A DNA stretch of 45,167 nt from Corynebacterium lipophiloflavum DSM 44291 (GTDB taxonomy: Bacteria > Actinomycetota > Actinomycetes > Mycobacteriales > Mycobacteriaceae). A program made the translations under genes and the position numbers. The notes beneath the pieces were generated by a model, which had not been told where the DNA came from, searched no databases, and saw only the letters and a list, made by a program, of their open reading frames with translations. Below, one piece after another: positions 1-8,974 of this stretch (position 1 is the stretch's first letter; every line of letters starts with the position of its first letter). The stretch spans positions 129,291 through 174,457 of the forward strand of contig NZ_GG667195.1 of NCBI RefSeq assembly GCF_000159635.1. Reading direction: 5' to 3'.

Positions 1-233
1 AGAGCCCGTGGCCCAAGAAGACGGGCCTGTCGTAACCTCCAACCGGGCGGATGACCACTGCACCCGAGATACTGAACTGTGGCACAAGCTATTCGAAATA
101 TGACTGAAAACTTGTACACTATTAACGGTTATGTTCACGGCTCCGACCGGGTCGTGCACAGGCCGTCCCGTTCACCCAACTACACAAAGAGGTAAAAACT
201 CCGAATGGAGCCCCCCGGATGGACAACCCGTCA

Positions 234-239
234 TAGACT
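234..239 (+). promoter_or_regulatory. -10 element for the CNNM gene pair
   Basis: TAGACT lies 39 bases before the GTG start of the first CNNM gene, and a strong ribosome binding site (GGGAGGTG) follows at about 265-272. The same TAGACT hexamer precedes polA and uvrB in this window. Bases 1-278 otherwise hold no convincing gene. A GCCCGT/ACGGGC hairpin near 4-26 may be the end of an upstream transcript. Confidence 0.5.
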
Positions 240-278
240 CACCTGCGGTGCGTTGGCGAGCGCAGGGGAGGTGAACGC

Positions 279-1646
279 GTGCTAGCCGCAATAGGCGCTC
301 TACTTTTGGGCCTCCTCGTTATCGGTGTAATCATCGTGGCCAACGGATACTTCGTCGCCCAGGAATTCGCCTACATGTCCGTCGACCGCACACAATTGCG
401 GGCGCGGGCCGAGGGCGGGGACGCACAAGCGGCGAAGGCAATGAAAATCACTGACCGGACCTCGTTTATGCTTTCCGGCGCCCAGCTCGGCATCACGGTC
501 ACCGGCCTGCTTGTCGGTTTCGTTGCGGAGCCGCTGGTTGGCGAGGCGCTGGGCACGCTGCTCGGGGGAGTGGGTATTTCTCCTGCGGTGGCCATAGGCA
601 TCGGCACGGTGCTCGCCTTGGCGCTGTCGACAATCGTGCAGATGATCTTCGGTGAGCTCTTTCCCAAGAACTACACGATCGCCGCGCCGATGAAGTCGTC
701 GCTCGCCCTCGCGCCCTCGACCACGCTTTATCTCAAGCTAACCGGATGGCTGATCACGTTCTTCGACGTCTCCGCCAACGCATTCTTGAAGCTGCTGCGC
801 ATCGAACCGGTCGAGGACATTGACTCCTCAGCCACTGCGGAGGACCTCGACCACATCCTCAGCCAGTCGCGGGAGAGTGGAGACCTCGACGACCGCACCT
901 TCATGATCCTTGACAGATTGCTCGATTTCCCCGATCGCAATGTCGGACACGCCATGATCCCGCGCTCGCGTGTCGACGTCCTTTCGCCCAAGGACACCAT
1001 TGGACACGCGCGCGAGTTGATGGCGAGCGCCCACACGCGATACCCAATTATCGACGCGGAGCACGTTCCCGTTGGCGTGCTGCATCTGCTTGACGTCCTC
1101 GGTACCGATCTCCCCGACGCCACCCCCGTTAACGCGCTGATGCGGCCTGCAGTCGTCGTCCCAGAGCTGATGACTTTGCCCAACGCCGTGACCGAGCTGC
1201 GTAGTGCGGGCGAACGCCTCGCCAGCGTGATTGACGAGTACGGTGGCTTCATCGGCATCATCACCCAGGAAGACCTGGCGGAAGAAATCCTCGGCGATGT
1301 TGCCGATGAGCACGACCTGCCTGTATCTGCGGAGATTGCGGTGGCGGGAGACAAGCAATGGATCGTCGGGGGAGACACACCGCTCGACGAGGTCGAGCGC
1401 GCCATCGGCCACGACCTGCCCGCCGGCGACTTCGAAACCATCTCAGGTCTCGTTCTTGCTGAGGCCGGCGGTCTCGTACATTCTGGTGAAGCCCACGACA
1501 TTGCGCTCGCGGCGGAGCCTGATGACTACCTCGACGGGGATGAAGCCCCTGTGCGCATTTTGCGGGCTGAGGTTGAAAGTGTGGAAAAGCACGTGCCAGG
1601 CGTCGTCAAGCTCACGCTCCTAGAGGGAGAAGGGGACGCATTATGA
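279..1646 (+). CDS. CNNM/HlyC-type membrane protein with CBS pair and CorC domain
   Basis: This is a 455-residue membrane protein of the hemolysin C/CorC/CNNM group, a family linked to magnesium or other divalent cation transport. Residues about 5-190 form the hydrophobic DUF21 (CNNM) domain with several membrane segments. A CBS pair follows at about 205-335 (seen in MIPRSRVDVL and VIDEYGGFIGIITQEDL). A CorC_HlyC domain lies at about 350-435 (GGDTPLDEVERAIG). The GTG start at 279 is set by GGGAGGTG seven bases upstream. Its ATGA overlap with the next gene indicates translational coupling, and the two products may form a hetero-oligomer. The transported ion cannot be told from sequence. Confidence 0.93.
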   Translation: MLAAIGALLLGLLVIGVIIVANGYFVAQEFAYMSVDRTQLRARAEGGDAQAAKAMKITDRTSFMLSGAQLGITVTGLLVGFVAEPLVGEALGTLLGGVGISPAVAIGIGTVLALALSTIVQMIFGELFPKNYTIAAPMKSSLALAPSTTLYLKLTGWLITFFDVSANAFLKLLRIEPVEDIDSSATAEDLDHILSQSRESGDLDDRTFMILDRLLDFPDRNVGHAMIPRSRVDVLSPKDTIGHARELMASAHTRYPIIDAEHVPVGVLHLLDVLGTDLPDATPVNALMRPAVVVPELMTLPNAVTELRSAGERLASVIDEYGGFIGIITQEDLAEEILGDVADEHDLPVSAEIAVAGDKQWIVGGDTPLDEVERAIGHDLPAGDFETISGLVLAEAGGLVHSGEAHDIALAAEPDDYLDGDEAPVRILRAEVESVEKHVPGVVKLTLLEGEGDAL

Positions 1647-2671
1647 CTCAGTGGTACGTAGCCCTCCCGGCCACGATCGCGCTGATCGCGCTATCGGCGT
1701 TCTTCGTCATCATCGAGTTCGCGCTGCTCGCCGCGAGGCGGCACCGCCTTGAGGAGACCGCGGAGACCTCTGCGGCCTCACGCGCGGCGCTGCGCAGCCT
1801 CAACGAGCTTACGGTTATGCTCGCCGGCGCACAGCTCGGCATCACGGCCTGCACCTTCGCGCTCGGCGCAATCACCAAACCCTGGGTGCACGACGCGATG
1901 ATGCCGTTATTTACGGCAATCGGTTTGCCTTACGCAGCAGCTGACGTGGTGTCGTTTATCCTGGCGCTGTTTGTTGTCACGTTCATCCACCTCGTCATTG
2001 GGGAGATGGCACCGAAGTCCTGGGCGATCGCGCACCCGGACACAGCGCTGCGGGTCATCGCGATCCCGGCCCGCGGATTCATTGCGATGTTCCGGCCGCT
2101 GCTGACGTGGATTAACCGGGTAGCCAACCGCCTCGTGGTCAAAGCAGGTCAGCAGCCCGTGGATCGCGCAGCCGCGCGCGGTTACGACTCTGAAACCCTG
2201 AATTTGCTGGTCCAACACTCGCACGAGACGGGCGCGCTTGATAGCGCTTCCGCCGCGCAGATCACCGGTGTTATCCAGCTCGAGCGTGAGACAGTGGATT
2301 CCGCGCTAACGCACCCAAGCACTCTGCCGCACGACGCAACGGTGGCAGACGTGCAGCGAGCCGCACTGGAAAGCGGCGACTTGCGCGTGCTTCTCGAGGA
2401 CGGCCCCAGCGTCGTCCACGTCCGCGACACGCTCCACGCTGTCCCCACTGCGCCGGCAGCGCAGTTCGCCCGTCCGGCGCTCTCCCTGTCGGCGCAAACT
2501 TCCATCGCCGACGCGCTGGAGCAGATGCGCATGAGTAACGAGCAGGTTGTCGTGGTCACCGATGACACCGACAGCACGGTGGTGCGAGGGGTGCTGACCT
2601 GGGACCACGTGCTCAACCAGCTGTGGCCGAGCATCGCGGCCGAGCTCGATCGCGTCCAAACGGAGAAGTAA
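1643..2671 (+). CDS. second CNNM/HlyC-type membrane protein, short form
   Basis: This 342-residue paralogue of the preceding gene overlaps it by four bases (ATGA). Residues about 5-180 form the DUF21 membrane domain, with the family pattern LAGAQLGITACTFALG and the later VIGEMAPKSWAI. A degenerate CBS pair occupies about 200-335. It ends there and lacks the CorC_HlyC domain of its partner. Such tandem long-plus-short CNNM pairs are frequent in actinobacteria. The CBS region is less conserved than in the first gene, so nucleotide sensing may rest with the partner. The exact substrate is unknown. Confidence 0.9.
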   Translation: MTQWYVALPATIALIALSAFFVIIEFALLAARRHRLEETAETSAASRAALRSLNELTVMLAGAQLGITACTFALGAITKPWVHDAMMPLFTAIGLPYAAADVVSFILALFVVTFIHLVIGEMAPKSWAIAHPDTALRVIAIPARGFIAMFRPLLTWINRVANRLVVKAGQQPVDRAAARGYDSETLNLLVQHSHETGALDSASAAQITGVIQLERETVDSALTHPSTLPHDATVADVQRAALESGDLRVLLEDGPSVVHVRDTLHAVPTAPAAQFARPALSLSAQTSIADALEQMRMSNEQVVVVTDDTDSTVVRGVLTWDHVLNQLWPSIAAELDRVQTEK

Positions 2672-2713
2672 GTAGTGGTCACCCCGGGGCTACCCCTGGA
2701 AACAGCGGGCAGC

Positions 2714-2719
2714 TAGACT
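2714..2719 (+). promoter_or_regulatory. -10 element before the DUF218 gene
   Basis: TAGACT sits nine bases before a GTG at 2729, so the transcript probably begins at or just before that codon. This supports the 2729 start, although a 2813 start would also lie downstream of this promoter. Confidence 0.5.
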
Positions 2720-2728
2720 GACGGCGGT

Positions 2729-3385
2729 GTGACAATGTGTGTCAACAATTGCGGCGACGGAACGGAGTTTCAAGGTGGCAAAAAGTCTAAACGGGCGGGT
2801 GGCCTCGCTGTGATGCGGCGCACAATTGCGGTTGCGCTCGCCGCGGCTATGGCGTGCGTGGCGACGCTCGCTCCGGCAAACGCACAGGCAGTGGGCTCGA
2901 GCACGTCCAGTCTGCTCACGGGCCTGAAGGCGTCGCCACTCGGTGTGGCTGCAGCCCACGCCGTCCTTTCCGACCCCCGTGTTCCCATCGTTGTGTTGGG
3001 CGCGCGGCTAAACCCCGACTGCTCGGCTCCGGCGGTCCTCAATGACCGCCTCGCCACCGCTCGTGGCGTCGCGCTGCTGCACCCGGCCAACCCGATCGTG
3101 GTCACCGGTGGCCACACTCAACCCGGGTGCCAGGCCGAGGCGGAGTACATGCGCGACTTCCTTGTCGGAACCTTCGTGGACCCTTCCCGGATTAGCATGG
3201 ATACGAGCGCTTACTCGACGGTCGGCAACGCCCTGGCCACCGCCGACAGCGCGGGTAGCTCAGCCAACGTCATGCCGGTCGGTGTGCTAGTGACTTCGCC
3301 GAATCACATCCCGCGCGCGATCGATACGTACACAGACGTCTCGGACAATGCTCTGTGGCTCGCGGTGCCGTCGAGGGTTAACTAG
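2729..3385 (+). CDS. secreted YdcF/SanA-like (DUF218) protein
   Basis: This is a 218-residue DUF218 protein. The family includes E. coli YdcF, SanA and ElyC, envelope proteins of poorly defined function. A hydrophobic signal segment ends in LAPANAQA, so export is likely. The DUF218 core is seen in IVVLGARLN, NDRLATARGVALLH, PIVVTGGHTQPGC and SYSTVGNALATA-like stretches. The start is uncertain. GTG 2729 is nearly leaderless after TAGACT but gives a 28-residue lead before the signal peptide; GTG 2810 or ATG 2813 gives a normal signal peptide but no clear ribosome binding site. Its stop codon shares CTAG with the stop of the facing symporter gene. Confidence 0.8.
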   Translation: MTMCVNNCGDGTEFQGGKKSKRAGGLAVMRRTIAVALAAAMACVATLAPANAQAVGSSTSSLLTGLKASPLGVAAAHAVLSDPRVPIVVLGARLNPDCSAPAVLNDRLATARGVALLHPANPIVVTGGHTQPGCQAEAEYMRDFLVGTFVDPSRISMDTSAYSTVGNALATADSAGSSANVMPVGVLVTSPNHIPRAIDTYTDVSDNALWLAVPSRVN

Positions 3386-4641
3386 ACGCTGACTTTTTCC
3401 CACGCGGCGCGGTCGAGGATTTGCTCGCGCTTGGCCACGATGGTGGCAACGAGCGACTGTCCGGTGACGTTGACGGCGGTGCGCCCCATGTCCACGATCG
3501 GCTCGACGGCGAGTAGAAGGCCGACGCCGGCGAGCGGTAGGCCTAGCGTGGAGAGCGTCAGCGTGAGCATCACTGTCGCGCCTGTTGTGCCGGCTGTTGC
3601 CGCGGAGCCGAGTACCGCGACGAGCGCAATGAGGAAGTAGTCCGCGATGCCCAGCGGGAGGCCGTAGAACTGGCTGACGAAGATCGCCGCTACCGCCGGG
3701 TAGACCGAGGCGCAACCGTCCATCTTAGAAGTAGCGGCCAGCGGCATCACGAAGGATGCGTATTCGCTGGGCACGCCCATGGACTTCTCCACCGTGCGCT
3801 GGTTGACGGGCAACACGCCGAGGGACGAACGGGTGACAAAGCCGAGCGTCGTCACGGGCCACACGCGCTTGAGGAAGTCCGCGACGGGCAGGCCGTTGAG
3901 CGCAAGGAGAGCGGGGTAGAAACCAAAGATGACCAGGGCGAGACCGACGTAGATGGCGAGCACGAACATGCCGAGCGAGCCAAGGGCCTCCCATCCGTAC
4001 GTGGCGACAGCGTTGCCGATCAGCGCCGCGCTGCCGATCGGTGCGAGGCGGATGACCCACCAGAGCGCGACCTGAACAATCTCGAGCAGGGATTCGGAGA
4101 ACGCGATGAACGGCTGTGCCTTCGCACCGGCCTTAATGGCGGCGATGCCCACCACGAGCGAGATAACCAGGATTTGCAGAACGTTGAACCCGATTGCTAC
4201 CTCGCCGTCGTTGGCAACCTCCGCGCTGATGCCGAGAAAGTTCTCCGGCACCACGGAGTTAATGAAGGCGAGCCAGGAGCCGGAGGTAGAGGGCTCGGCC
4301 GCGGCCGAAGGATCCACTGTGGAGTTCGCGCCCGGGCGGATGACTAGTGCGACCGCGATGCCGATGAGCACGGAGACGAACCCGGTGATCGCGAACCAGA
4401 TAAGGGTTTGCCCGGCGAGCCGGGCGGCGTTGGTGACCTTGCGCAGGTTAGCAACGGACGTCACAACCGCGGTGAACACGAGTGGCGGGATCAAAAGCTT
4501 CAACAGCTGAACGTACGTGGAGCCCGTCCAGTTCAACACCCCGCCGAGCCACTCGACATCCCCGGCGCGGGCGACGAACCCGAGGATGAGGCCGACTACG
4601 AGGCCCGTGAGAACCTGCGCGCCGAAGTCGAACTTCTTCAT
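3382..4641 (-). CDS. sodium:dicarboxylate/amino-acid symporter (SDF family)
   Basis: This 419-residue secondary transporter belongs to the DAACS/SDF family (GltP, DctA, TcyP), which imports acidic amino acids, dicarboxylates or cystine with Na+ or H+. Eight or so membrane segments and the two re-entrant loops are visible. Loop 1 region is TRSSLGVLPV; the TM7 motif is KMDGCASVYPA in place of the usual NMDGT; the TM8 motif is DMGRTAVNVTGQ. The DMGRTAxNV form is reminiscent of cystine carriers (TcyP), so cystine is as plausible as glutamate. AAGGAAGGA precedes the ATG. The gene converges on the DUF218 gene with overlapping stop codons. Confidence 0.9.
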   Translation of the reverse strand: MKKFDFGAQVLTGLVVGLILGFVARAGDVEWLGGVLNWTGSTYVQLLKLLIPPLVFTAVVTSVANLRKVTNAARLAGQTLIWFAITGFVSVLIGIAVALVIRPGANSTVDPSAAAEPSTSGSWLAFINSVVPENFLGISAEVANDGEVAIGFNVLQILVISLVVGIAAIKAGAKAQPFIAFSESLLEIVQVALWWVIRLAPIGSAALIGNAVATYGWEALGSLGMFVLAIYVGLALVIFGFYPALLALNGLPVADFLKRVWPVTTLGFVTRSSLGVLPVNQRTVEKSMGVPSEYASFVMPLAATSKMDGCASVYPAVAAIFVSQFYGLPLGIADYFLIALVAVLGSAATAGTTGATVMLTLTLSTLGLPLAGVGLLLAVEPIVDMGRTAVNVTGQSLVATIVAKREQILDRAAWEKVSV

Positions 4642-4674
4642 TGACTATCCTTCCTTGATTCGCCCAATAAAAAA

Positions 4675-4690
4675 TGAACTAATCTGTCTA
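4675..4690. promoter_or_regulatory. possible McbR-like operator upstream of the symporter
   Basis: TGAAC-N6-GTCTA resembles the C. glutamicum McbR site TAGAC-N6-GTCTA at 8 of 10 positions with the right spacer. McbR represses sulfur-assimilation genes, which would fit a cystine carrier. This is a weak match in a 200-base AT-rich gap (4642-4840). Confidence 0.2.
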
Positions 4691-4840
4691 TCTGTGACCG
4701 TGATTATTGCTGTTCCGCCATGTAGTAACGGACAACGCGTTTACCCTATTCCCCGGCAATTGAATGTACCAAGGGGTCTATATCGCTACATGGTGGCACC
4801 TCATTGACGGAACCGGTTGGCGCAGTGATGTACTAGGCCG

Positions 4841-4906
4841 ATGAGCAATCAATCAGCAGCGCAGTCACGTGAATGCGAGCGTCAGTTCCTGGGCCACCCG
4901 TGAGGC
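4841..4906 (+). other. detached N-terminal codons of the POT transporter, ending at in-frame TGA
   Basis: ATG at 4841 opens a frame of 20 codons that ends QFLGHP and then meets TGA at 4901-4903. The frame continues into the transporter (GLANLAGVEMWERF). POT-family proteins carry a conserved GHPxGL-type motif at exactly this point. A TTGACG at 4804-4809 and TACTAG at 4831-4836 suggest a promoter just before this ATG. So this ATG is the ancestral start, and a codon such as TGG has probably become TGA. Confidence 0.75.
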
Positions 4907-6310
4907 TTGGCCAATCTTGCCGGTGTGGAGATGTGGGAGCGATTCAGCTTCTACGGCCTGCAAGCGCTCCTCGCTTTCTATCTCTATTACTCCGTTTCGG
5001 ACGGCGGGCCGGGCCTGAGCCAGGAATCGGCGCTGTCCATCGTTGGCGCTTACGGGGGCTTGGTGTACCTGACCAGCGTTGCCGGGGCCTGGGTCGCCGA
5101 CCGGATTCTGTCTGCCGAGCGGACGCTGTTTTATTCGGCAATCCTCATCATGTTCGGCCATCTCTCGCTTGCGCTGATTCCCGGCGTGGGCGGGGTCGGC
5201 ATTGGACTGATCAGCATCGCCGTGGGCTCGGGTGCGCTCAAGACCACCTCCCAGGTACTGCTCGGTGATCTCTACAGCCGCGAGGATAAGCGTCGCGATG
5301 GTGGCTTTTCCATCTACTACATGGGAGTAAACATCGGCGGCCTGCTCGGCCCGCTGATCACCAACGCGTTCTGGGGCTGGAAGGGTTTCCACTGGGGCTT
5401 CGGCACCGCAGCCGTGCTTATGGCCATCGGCCTTCTCCAGTACGTCCTCATGCGTCGCCACACTGTGGAAACCTCTGGCCAGAAGGTGGCGAACCCGCTG
5501 CCGCGTAAACTCTACGCGCCGGTCGCGCTTGGTGCGCTCGCCGTGATCGCCATCGTGGCCGTGCTCATCGCCACCGGGGCAGTCAAGCTATCCCAGCTCT
5601 CCACCATTGTCGTGGTGTTGACCCTGGTGACCGCGGTGACGCTGTGGGTACAAATGTACCGCTCGGATCTGGTGACCGGCGAAGAGCGTTCGCGACTGGT
5701 CGGCTTCATTCCGATGTTTGCCGCCTCTGTGGCCTTCTGGTCGGTGTTCCAGCAGCAGTTCACGGTGGTTGCCCTGTACTCGGATGAGCGGCTCGACCGG
5801 ATGTTCTTCGGATACGAGCTGCCGCCAGGTGTGGTGCAGTCGCTCAACCCGCTCTTTGTCATCTTGTTCGCGGGAGTCTTCGGCGTCGTCTGGACGAAGC
5901 TGGGTTCGCGCCAGCCGTCGTACGCGACGAAGTTCTCGCTGGCTCTGATCGTGATCGGCCTGGCCACGCTCGTTTTCCTGCCGTTCGCTGGTGGCGGGGC
6001 GAACTCGACGCCGTTTTGGGTGATCGTGGCCATCCTCTTCCTGTTCACCATGGCCGAGCTTATGCTCAGCCCCGTCGGCAACTCGATGGCAACCCTGGTC
6101 GCACCTGCGGCGTTTCCCACCCGCGCGTTCGCGCTGTGGATGCTCTCGGTAGCCCTGGGCACCGCCATGTCGGGCTCGCTCGCGGGCTTCTACGATCCGA
6201 CAAGTGCGGCGTCGGAACGGACGTACTTCCTCACCACCGCCGCGGTAATGTTCGCCATTGGCGCCGCGATCTTTGTCTCCCGCAGGTGGATCACCGCGAG
6301 GCTGGGGTAG
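4907..6310 (+). CDS. POT-family peptide:proton symporter, 5' end interrupted
   Basis: This is a proton-coupled oligopeptide transporter (PTR2/POT, MFS fold). The remaining frame encodes 467 residues with about 12-14 membrane segments. Family signatures are VEMWERFSFYGLQALLAFYL (including the ExxERF motif used in proton coupling), the GAYGGLVYLTSVAGAWVADR region and FSIYYMGVNIGGLLGPL. The only start left downstream of the TGA at 4901 is a TTG at 4907 without a clear ribosome binding site. The conserved GHP motif lies upstream of the stop. The gene may therefore be a recent pseudogene, be weakly expressed from TTG, or reflect a base-call error. The rest of the frame is undamaged, arguing for a recent event. 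Confidence 0.85.
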   Translation: MANLAGVEMWERFSFYGLQALLAFYLYYSVSDGGPGLSQESALSIVGAYGGLVYLTSVAGAWVADRILSAERTLFYSAILIMFGHLSLALIPGVGGVGIGLISIAVGSGALKTTSQVLLGDLYSREDKRRDGGFSIYYMGVNIGGLLGPLITNAFWGWKGFHWGFGTAAVLMAIGLLQYVLMRRHTVETSGQKVANPLPRKLYAPVALGALAVIAIVAVLIATGAVKLSQLSTIVVVLTLVTAVTLWVQMYRSDLVTGEERSRLVGFIPMFAASVAFWSVFQQQFTVVALYSDERLDRMFFGYELPPGVVQSLNPLFVILFAGVFGVVWTKLGSRQPSYATKFSLALIVIGLATLVFLPFAGGGANSTPFWVIVAILFLFTMAELMLSPVGNSMATLVAPAAFPTRAFALWMLSVALGTAMSGSLAGFYDPTSAASERTYFLTTAAVMFAIGAAIFVSRRWITARLG

Positions 6311-6321
6311 GCGTGCCTGGC

Positions 6322-6327
6322 TAGACT
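6322..6327 (+). promoter_or_regulatory. -10 element giving leaderless polA
   Basis: TAGACT is followed by seven bases and then the polA GTG at 6335. This spacing puts the transcription start on or next to the start codon. Confidence 0.7.
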
Positions 6328-6334
6328 GGGCTGC

Positions 6335-8974
6335 GTGACTCAACGCCTTTTGCTTATCGACGGCCACTCCATGGCATTCAGGGCCTTCTTCGCGCTTCCG
6401 GCGGAGAATTTCTCCACATCGGGCGGCCAACACACCAACGCCGTCTACGGCTTCCTCTCGATGTTCGCCAACATCATTGCGGAGGAGAAGCCGACGCACG
6501 CCGCGGTCGCCTTCGATGTGGGGCGCACAACGTTTCGCACGCAGCGCTTTCCCGACTACAAGGCGCAGCGCGAGGCCTCGCCACCGGAGTTCAAGGGCCA
6601 GGTGCCGATCATCGAGGATGTCCTGGGCGAGCTCGGCATCGTGACCTTGTCGAAGGAGAACTTTGAGGCAGACGACATCGTCGCCACGCTGGTTACCGAG
6701 GCGCGCGCTGCGGGCGACTTCGAGATCGTGCTCGTCTCCGGCGACCGCGACTACATTCAGCTTGTCGACGCCTCCACCACGCTTCTCTACCCCATGCGCG
6801 GCGTGTCCAACATGACGCGGTTTACCCCGGAGTCCGTGGAGGAGAAGTACGGCCTGACCCCGGCGCAGTACCCGGATTTTGCTGCGCTGCGCGGCGATCC
6901 GTCGGACAACCTACCGTCGGTGCCCAAGGTGGGGGAGAAGACCGCTACCAAGTGGATCGCCCAGTACGGCGACCTCGACTCCCTGATCGAGCACGCGGAT
7001 GAGATCAAGGGCGTGGCGGGCGACAACTTCCGCGAACGCATCGACCAGGTGCGGCTCAACCGGGAGCTGACGCAGATGGTGACAGACGTCGAACTTCCAG
7101 TGGGCCCCGAAGATCTGGAGGTGAAGCCGGCGGACGTCAACGCGGTTGCCAGCTCGTTCGACAACCTGGAGTTCGGTGTCAACCTGCGCGAGCGCGTGCT
7201 CGCGGCCGTTCCCACGACGGGTGAGGCGCCCGCACCTGAGGTGGAAGAGCTCCAAGAGATCGACATCGAGGACACCCCGCTGGATCAGTGGCTCACAGAG
7301 CGCAAAGGCCAGGGCCTCGCGGTGGTTGTTACCGGCAACGGCGCCCCCGGGCGGGGAGATGCGTCGGCGCTCGCGATTGTCGATAAGCAACGCCGCGGCA
7401 TACACAAGGAAATCCCCGAGCTCTCGCCGCAAGAAGACTCCGCGTTGAAAGTGTGGGTTGAGTCGGAGGATCCCAAATATCTGCACGACGCGAAAACCGT
7501 TTTCCACATGCTCAAAGGCCGCGACATCACGCTGCGCGGCATCGCACACGACACCGCGATCGCGGCCTACCTGCTGCGGCCCGGCCAGCGCACCTACGAG
7601 CTTCACGATGTGTATCAGCGCCACCTGCAGCGCCAGCTCAACCTCGGCGGCGACCAGCTCAGCCTGCTCGGAGACACCTCGCTGGTGGATTCGGCCGCCG
7701 CGGTGCTCGAGCTCGCCGAGGAGCTCAGCGCCCAGCTGCGCGGCATCGACTCCTACGACTTGTACGCGGATCTCGAACTGCCGCTCGTGTCAATCCTCGC
7801 TGAAATGGAAAATGCCGGCATCGCGGTTGACGTCGATGTGCTGGAGGCTCAGCTCAAGGACTTCACGGCGAAGGTCGCGCAGGTCGAGGAGGAAGCCCGG
7901 CAGCTTGTCGACGAACCGTCTCTCAATCTGTCGAGCCCCAAACAGCTTTCCGTGGTCCTGTTCGACAAATTGGAGCTGCCCAAGACGAAGAAGACCAAGA
8001 CCGGCTACTCCACTGCGGCCGGCGAGATCGAGGCGTTGGCGGAGACGAACCCCCACCCGTTCTTGGACAAGCTCCTCGCGCACCGCGAGTACCAGAAAAT
8101 GAAGTCCACCATCGAGGGGCTGATCAAGGCCGTCGCCGACAACGGGCGCATCCACACAACCTTCAAGCAGACCGTTGCATCCACGGGCCGGCTGTCCTCG
8201 ACGGATCCGAACCTGCAGAACATCCCGGTGCGCACCGAGGCCGGGCGCAAGATCCGCTCCGCCTTTACGGTGGGCGCAGGCTACGAGTGCCTGCTCACCG
8301 CCGACTACTCGCAGATCGAGATGCGCGTGATGGCGCACCTGTCGCAGGATTCTGGCCTGATCGAGGCCTACCGCGAGGGCGAGGACCTGCACAACTTTGT
8401 CGGCTCGCGCGTCTTCGACGTACCGATTGATCAGGTCACCCCCGAGCTGCGCCGCCGCGTCAAGGCCATGTCCTACGGTCTGGTCTACGGGCTGAGCGCC
8501 TACGGCCTGTCCAACCAGCTCTCCATCTCCGCCGGCGAGGCGAAAAGCATCATGGAAAGCTACTTCGAGCGCTTTGGCGGGGTTAAAAGCTACCTCGACA
8601 ATGTCGTAGAGCAGGCGCGCAGGGACGGCTACACCTCCACGGTTTTCGGCCGCCGCCGCTACCTGCCCGAGCTGACCAGCGACAACCGCGTCGCCCGCGA
8701 AAACGCCGAACGCGCCGCGCTGAACGCGCCGATCCAGGGCTCGGCGGCAGACATCATCAAGGTGGCGATGATTCGCGTCGACCGGGCGCTTGAGTCCTTC
8801 AACTCTCGCGTGCTGCTGCAGGTCCACGACGAGTTGGTCGTGGAAATCGCCCCGGGCGAGCTCGCGGAGGTGCGCGAGATCGTCGAGCGCGAAATGGACT
8901 CCGCGATCACATTGCTCGTGCCGCTGGAGGTCTCGGCGGGCACGGGGGTGAACTGGGATGAAGCAGCGCACTAG
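6335..8974 (+). CDS. polA: DNA polymerase I
   Basis: DNA polymerase I (879 residues) fills gaps after excision repair and removes primers. Residues about 1-290 form the 5'-3' exonuclease, with LLIDGHSMAFRAFFAL at the start and SGDRDYIQLV and GDPSDNLPSVPKVGEKTA inside. Residues about 300-490 correspond to the proofreading domain but lack the first DxE catalytic motif, so proofreading is probably inactive, as in other actinobacterial enzymes. The polymerase domain follows with motif A (ADYSQIEMR, Asp about 657), the O-helix (RRRVKAMSYGLVYGLS) and motif C (QVHDELV, Asp about 832). GTG 6335 is chosen because TAGACT lies seven bases upstream. Confidence 0.98.
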   Translation: MTQRLLLIDGHSMAFRAFFALPAENFSTSGGQHTNAVYGFLSMFANIIAEEKPTHAAVAFDVGRTTFRTQRFPDYKAQREASPPEFKGQVPIIEDVLGELGIVTLSKENFEADDIVATLVTEARAAGDFEIVLVSGDRDYIQLVDASTTLLYPMRGVSNMTRFTPESVEEKYGLTPAQYPDFAALRGDPSDNLPSVPKVGEKTATKWIAQYGDLDSLIEHADEIKGVAGDNFRERIDQVRLNRELTQMVTDVELPVGPEDLEVKPADVNAVASSFDNLEFGVNLRERVLAAVPTTGEAPAPEVEELQEIDIEDTPLDQWLTERKGQGLAVVVTGNGAPGRGDASALAIVDKQRRGIHKEIPELSPQEDSALKVWVESEDPKYLHDAKTVFHMLKGRDITLRGIAHDTAIAAYLLRPGQRTYELHDVYQRHLQRQLNLGGDQLSLLGDTSLVDSAAAVLELAEELSAQLRGIDSYDLYADLELPLVSILAEMENAGIAVDVDVLEAQLKDFTAKVAQVEEEARQLVDEPSLNLSSPKQLSVVLFDKLELPKTKKTKTGYSTAAGEIEALAETNPHPFLDKLLAHREYQKMKSTIEGLIKAVADNGRIHTTFKQTVASTGRLSSTDPNLQNIPVRTEAGRKIRSAFTVGAGYECLLTADYSQIEMRVMAHLSQDSGLIEAYREGEDLHNFVGSRVFDVPIDQVTPELRRRVKAMSYGLVYGLSAYGLSNQLSISAGEAKSIMESYFERFGGVKSYLDNVVEQARRDGYTSTVFGRRRYLPELTSDNRVARENAERAALNAPIQGSAADIIKVAMIRVDRALESFNSRVLLQVHDELVVEIAPGELAEVREIVEREMDSAITLLVPLEVSAGTGVNWDEAAH

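Noticed and set aside
205..285. 26-codon upstream frame overlapping the first CNNM start
   Set aside because: A GAGG lies upstream, but the likely promoter (TAGACT 234) is inside the frame, so it would not be transcribed whole.
2775..2812. GTG after CAAGG as a tiny leader frame
   Set aside because: It stops after 12 codons and has no sign of attenuation function.
4517..4807. 96-codon plus-strand frame over the symporter start and gap
   Set aside because: Most of it is antisense to the symporter; no start signals or recognisable protein.
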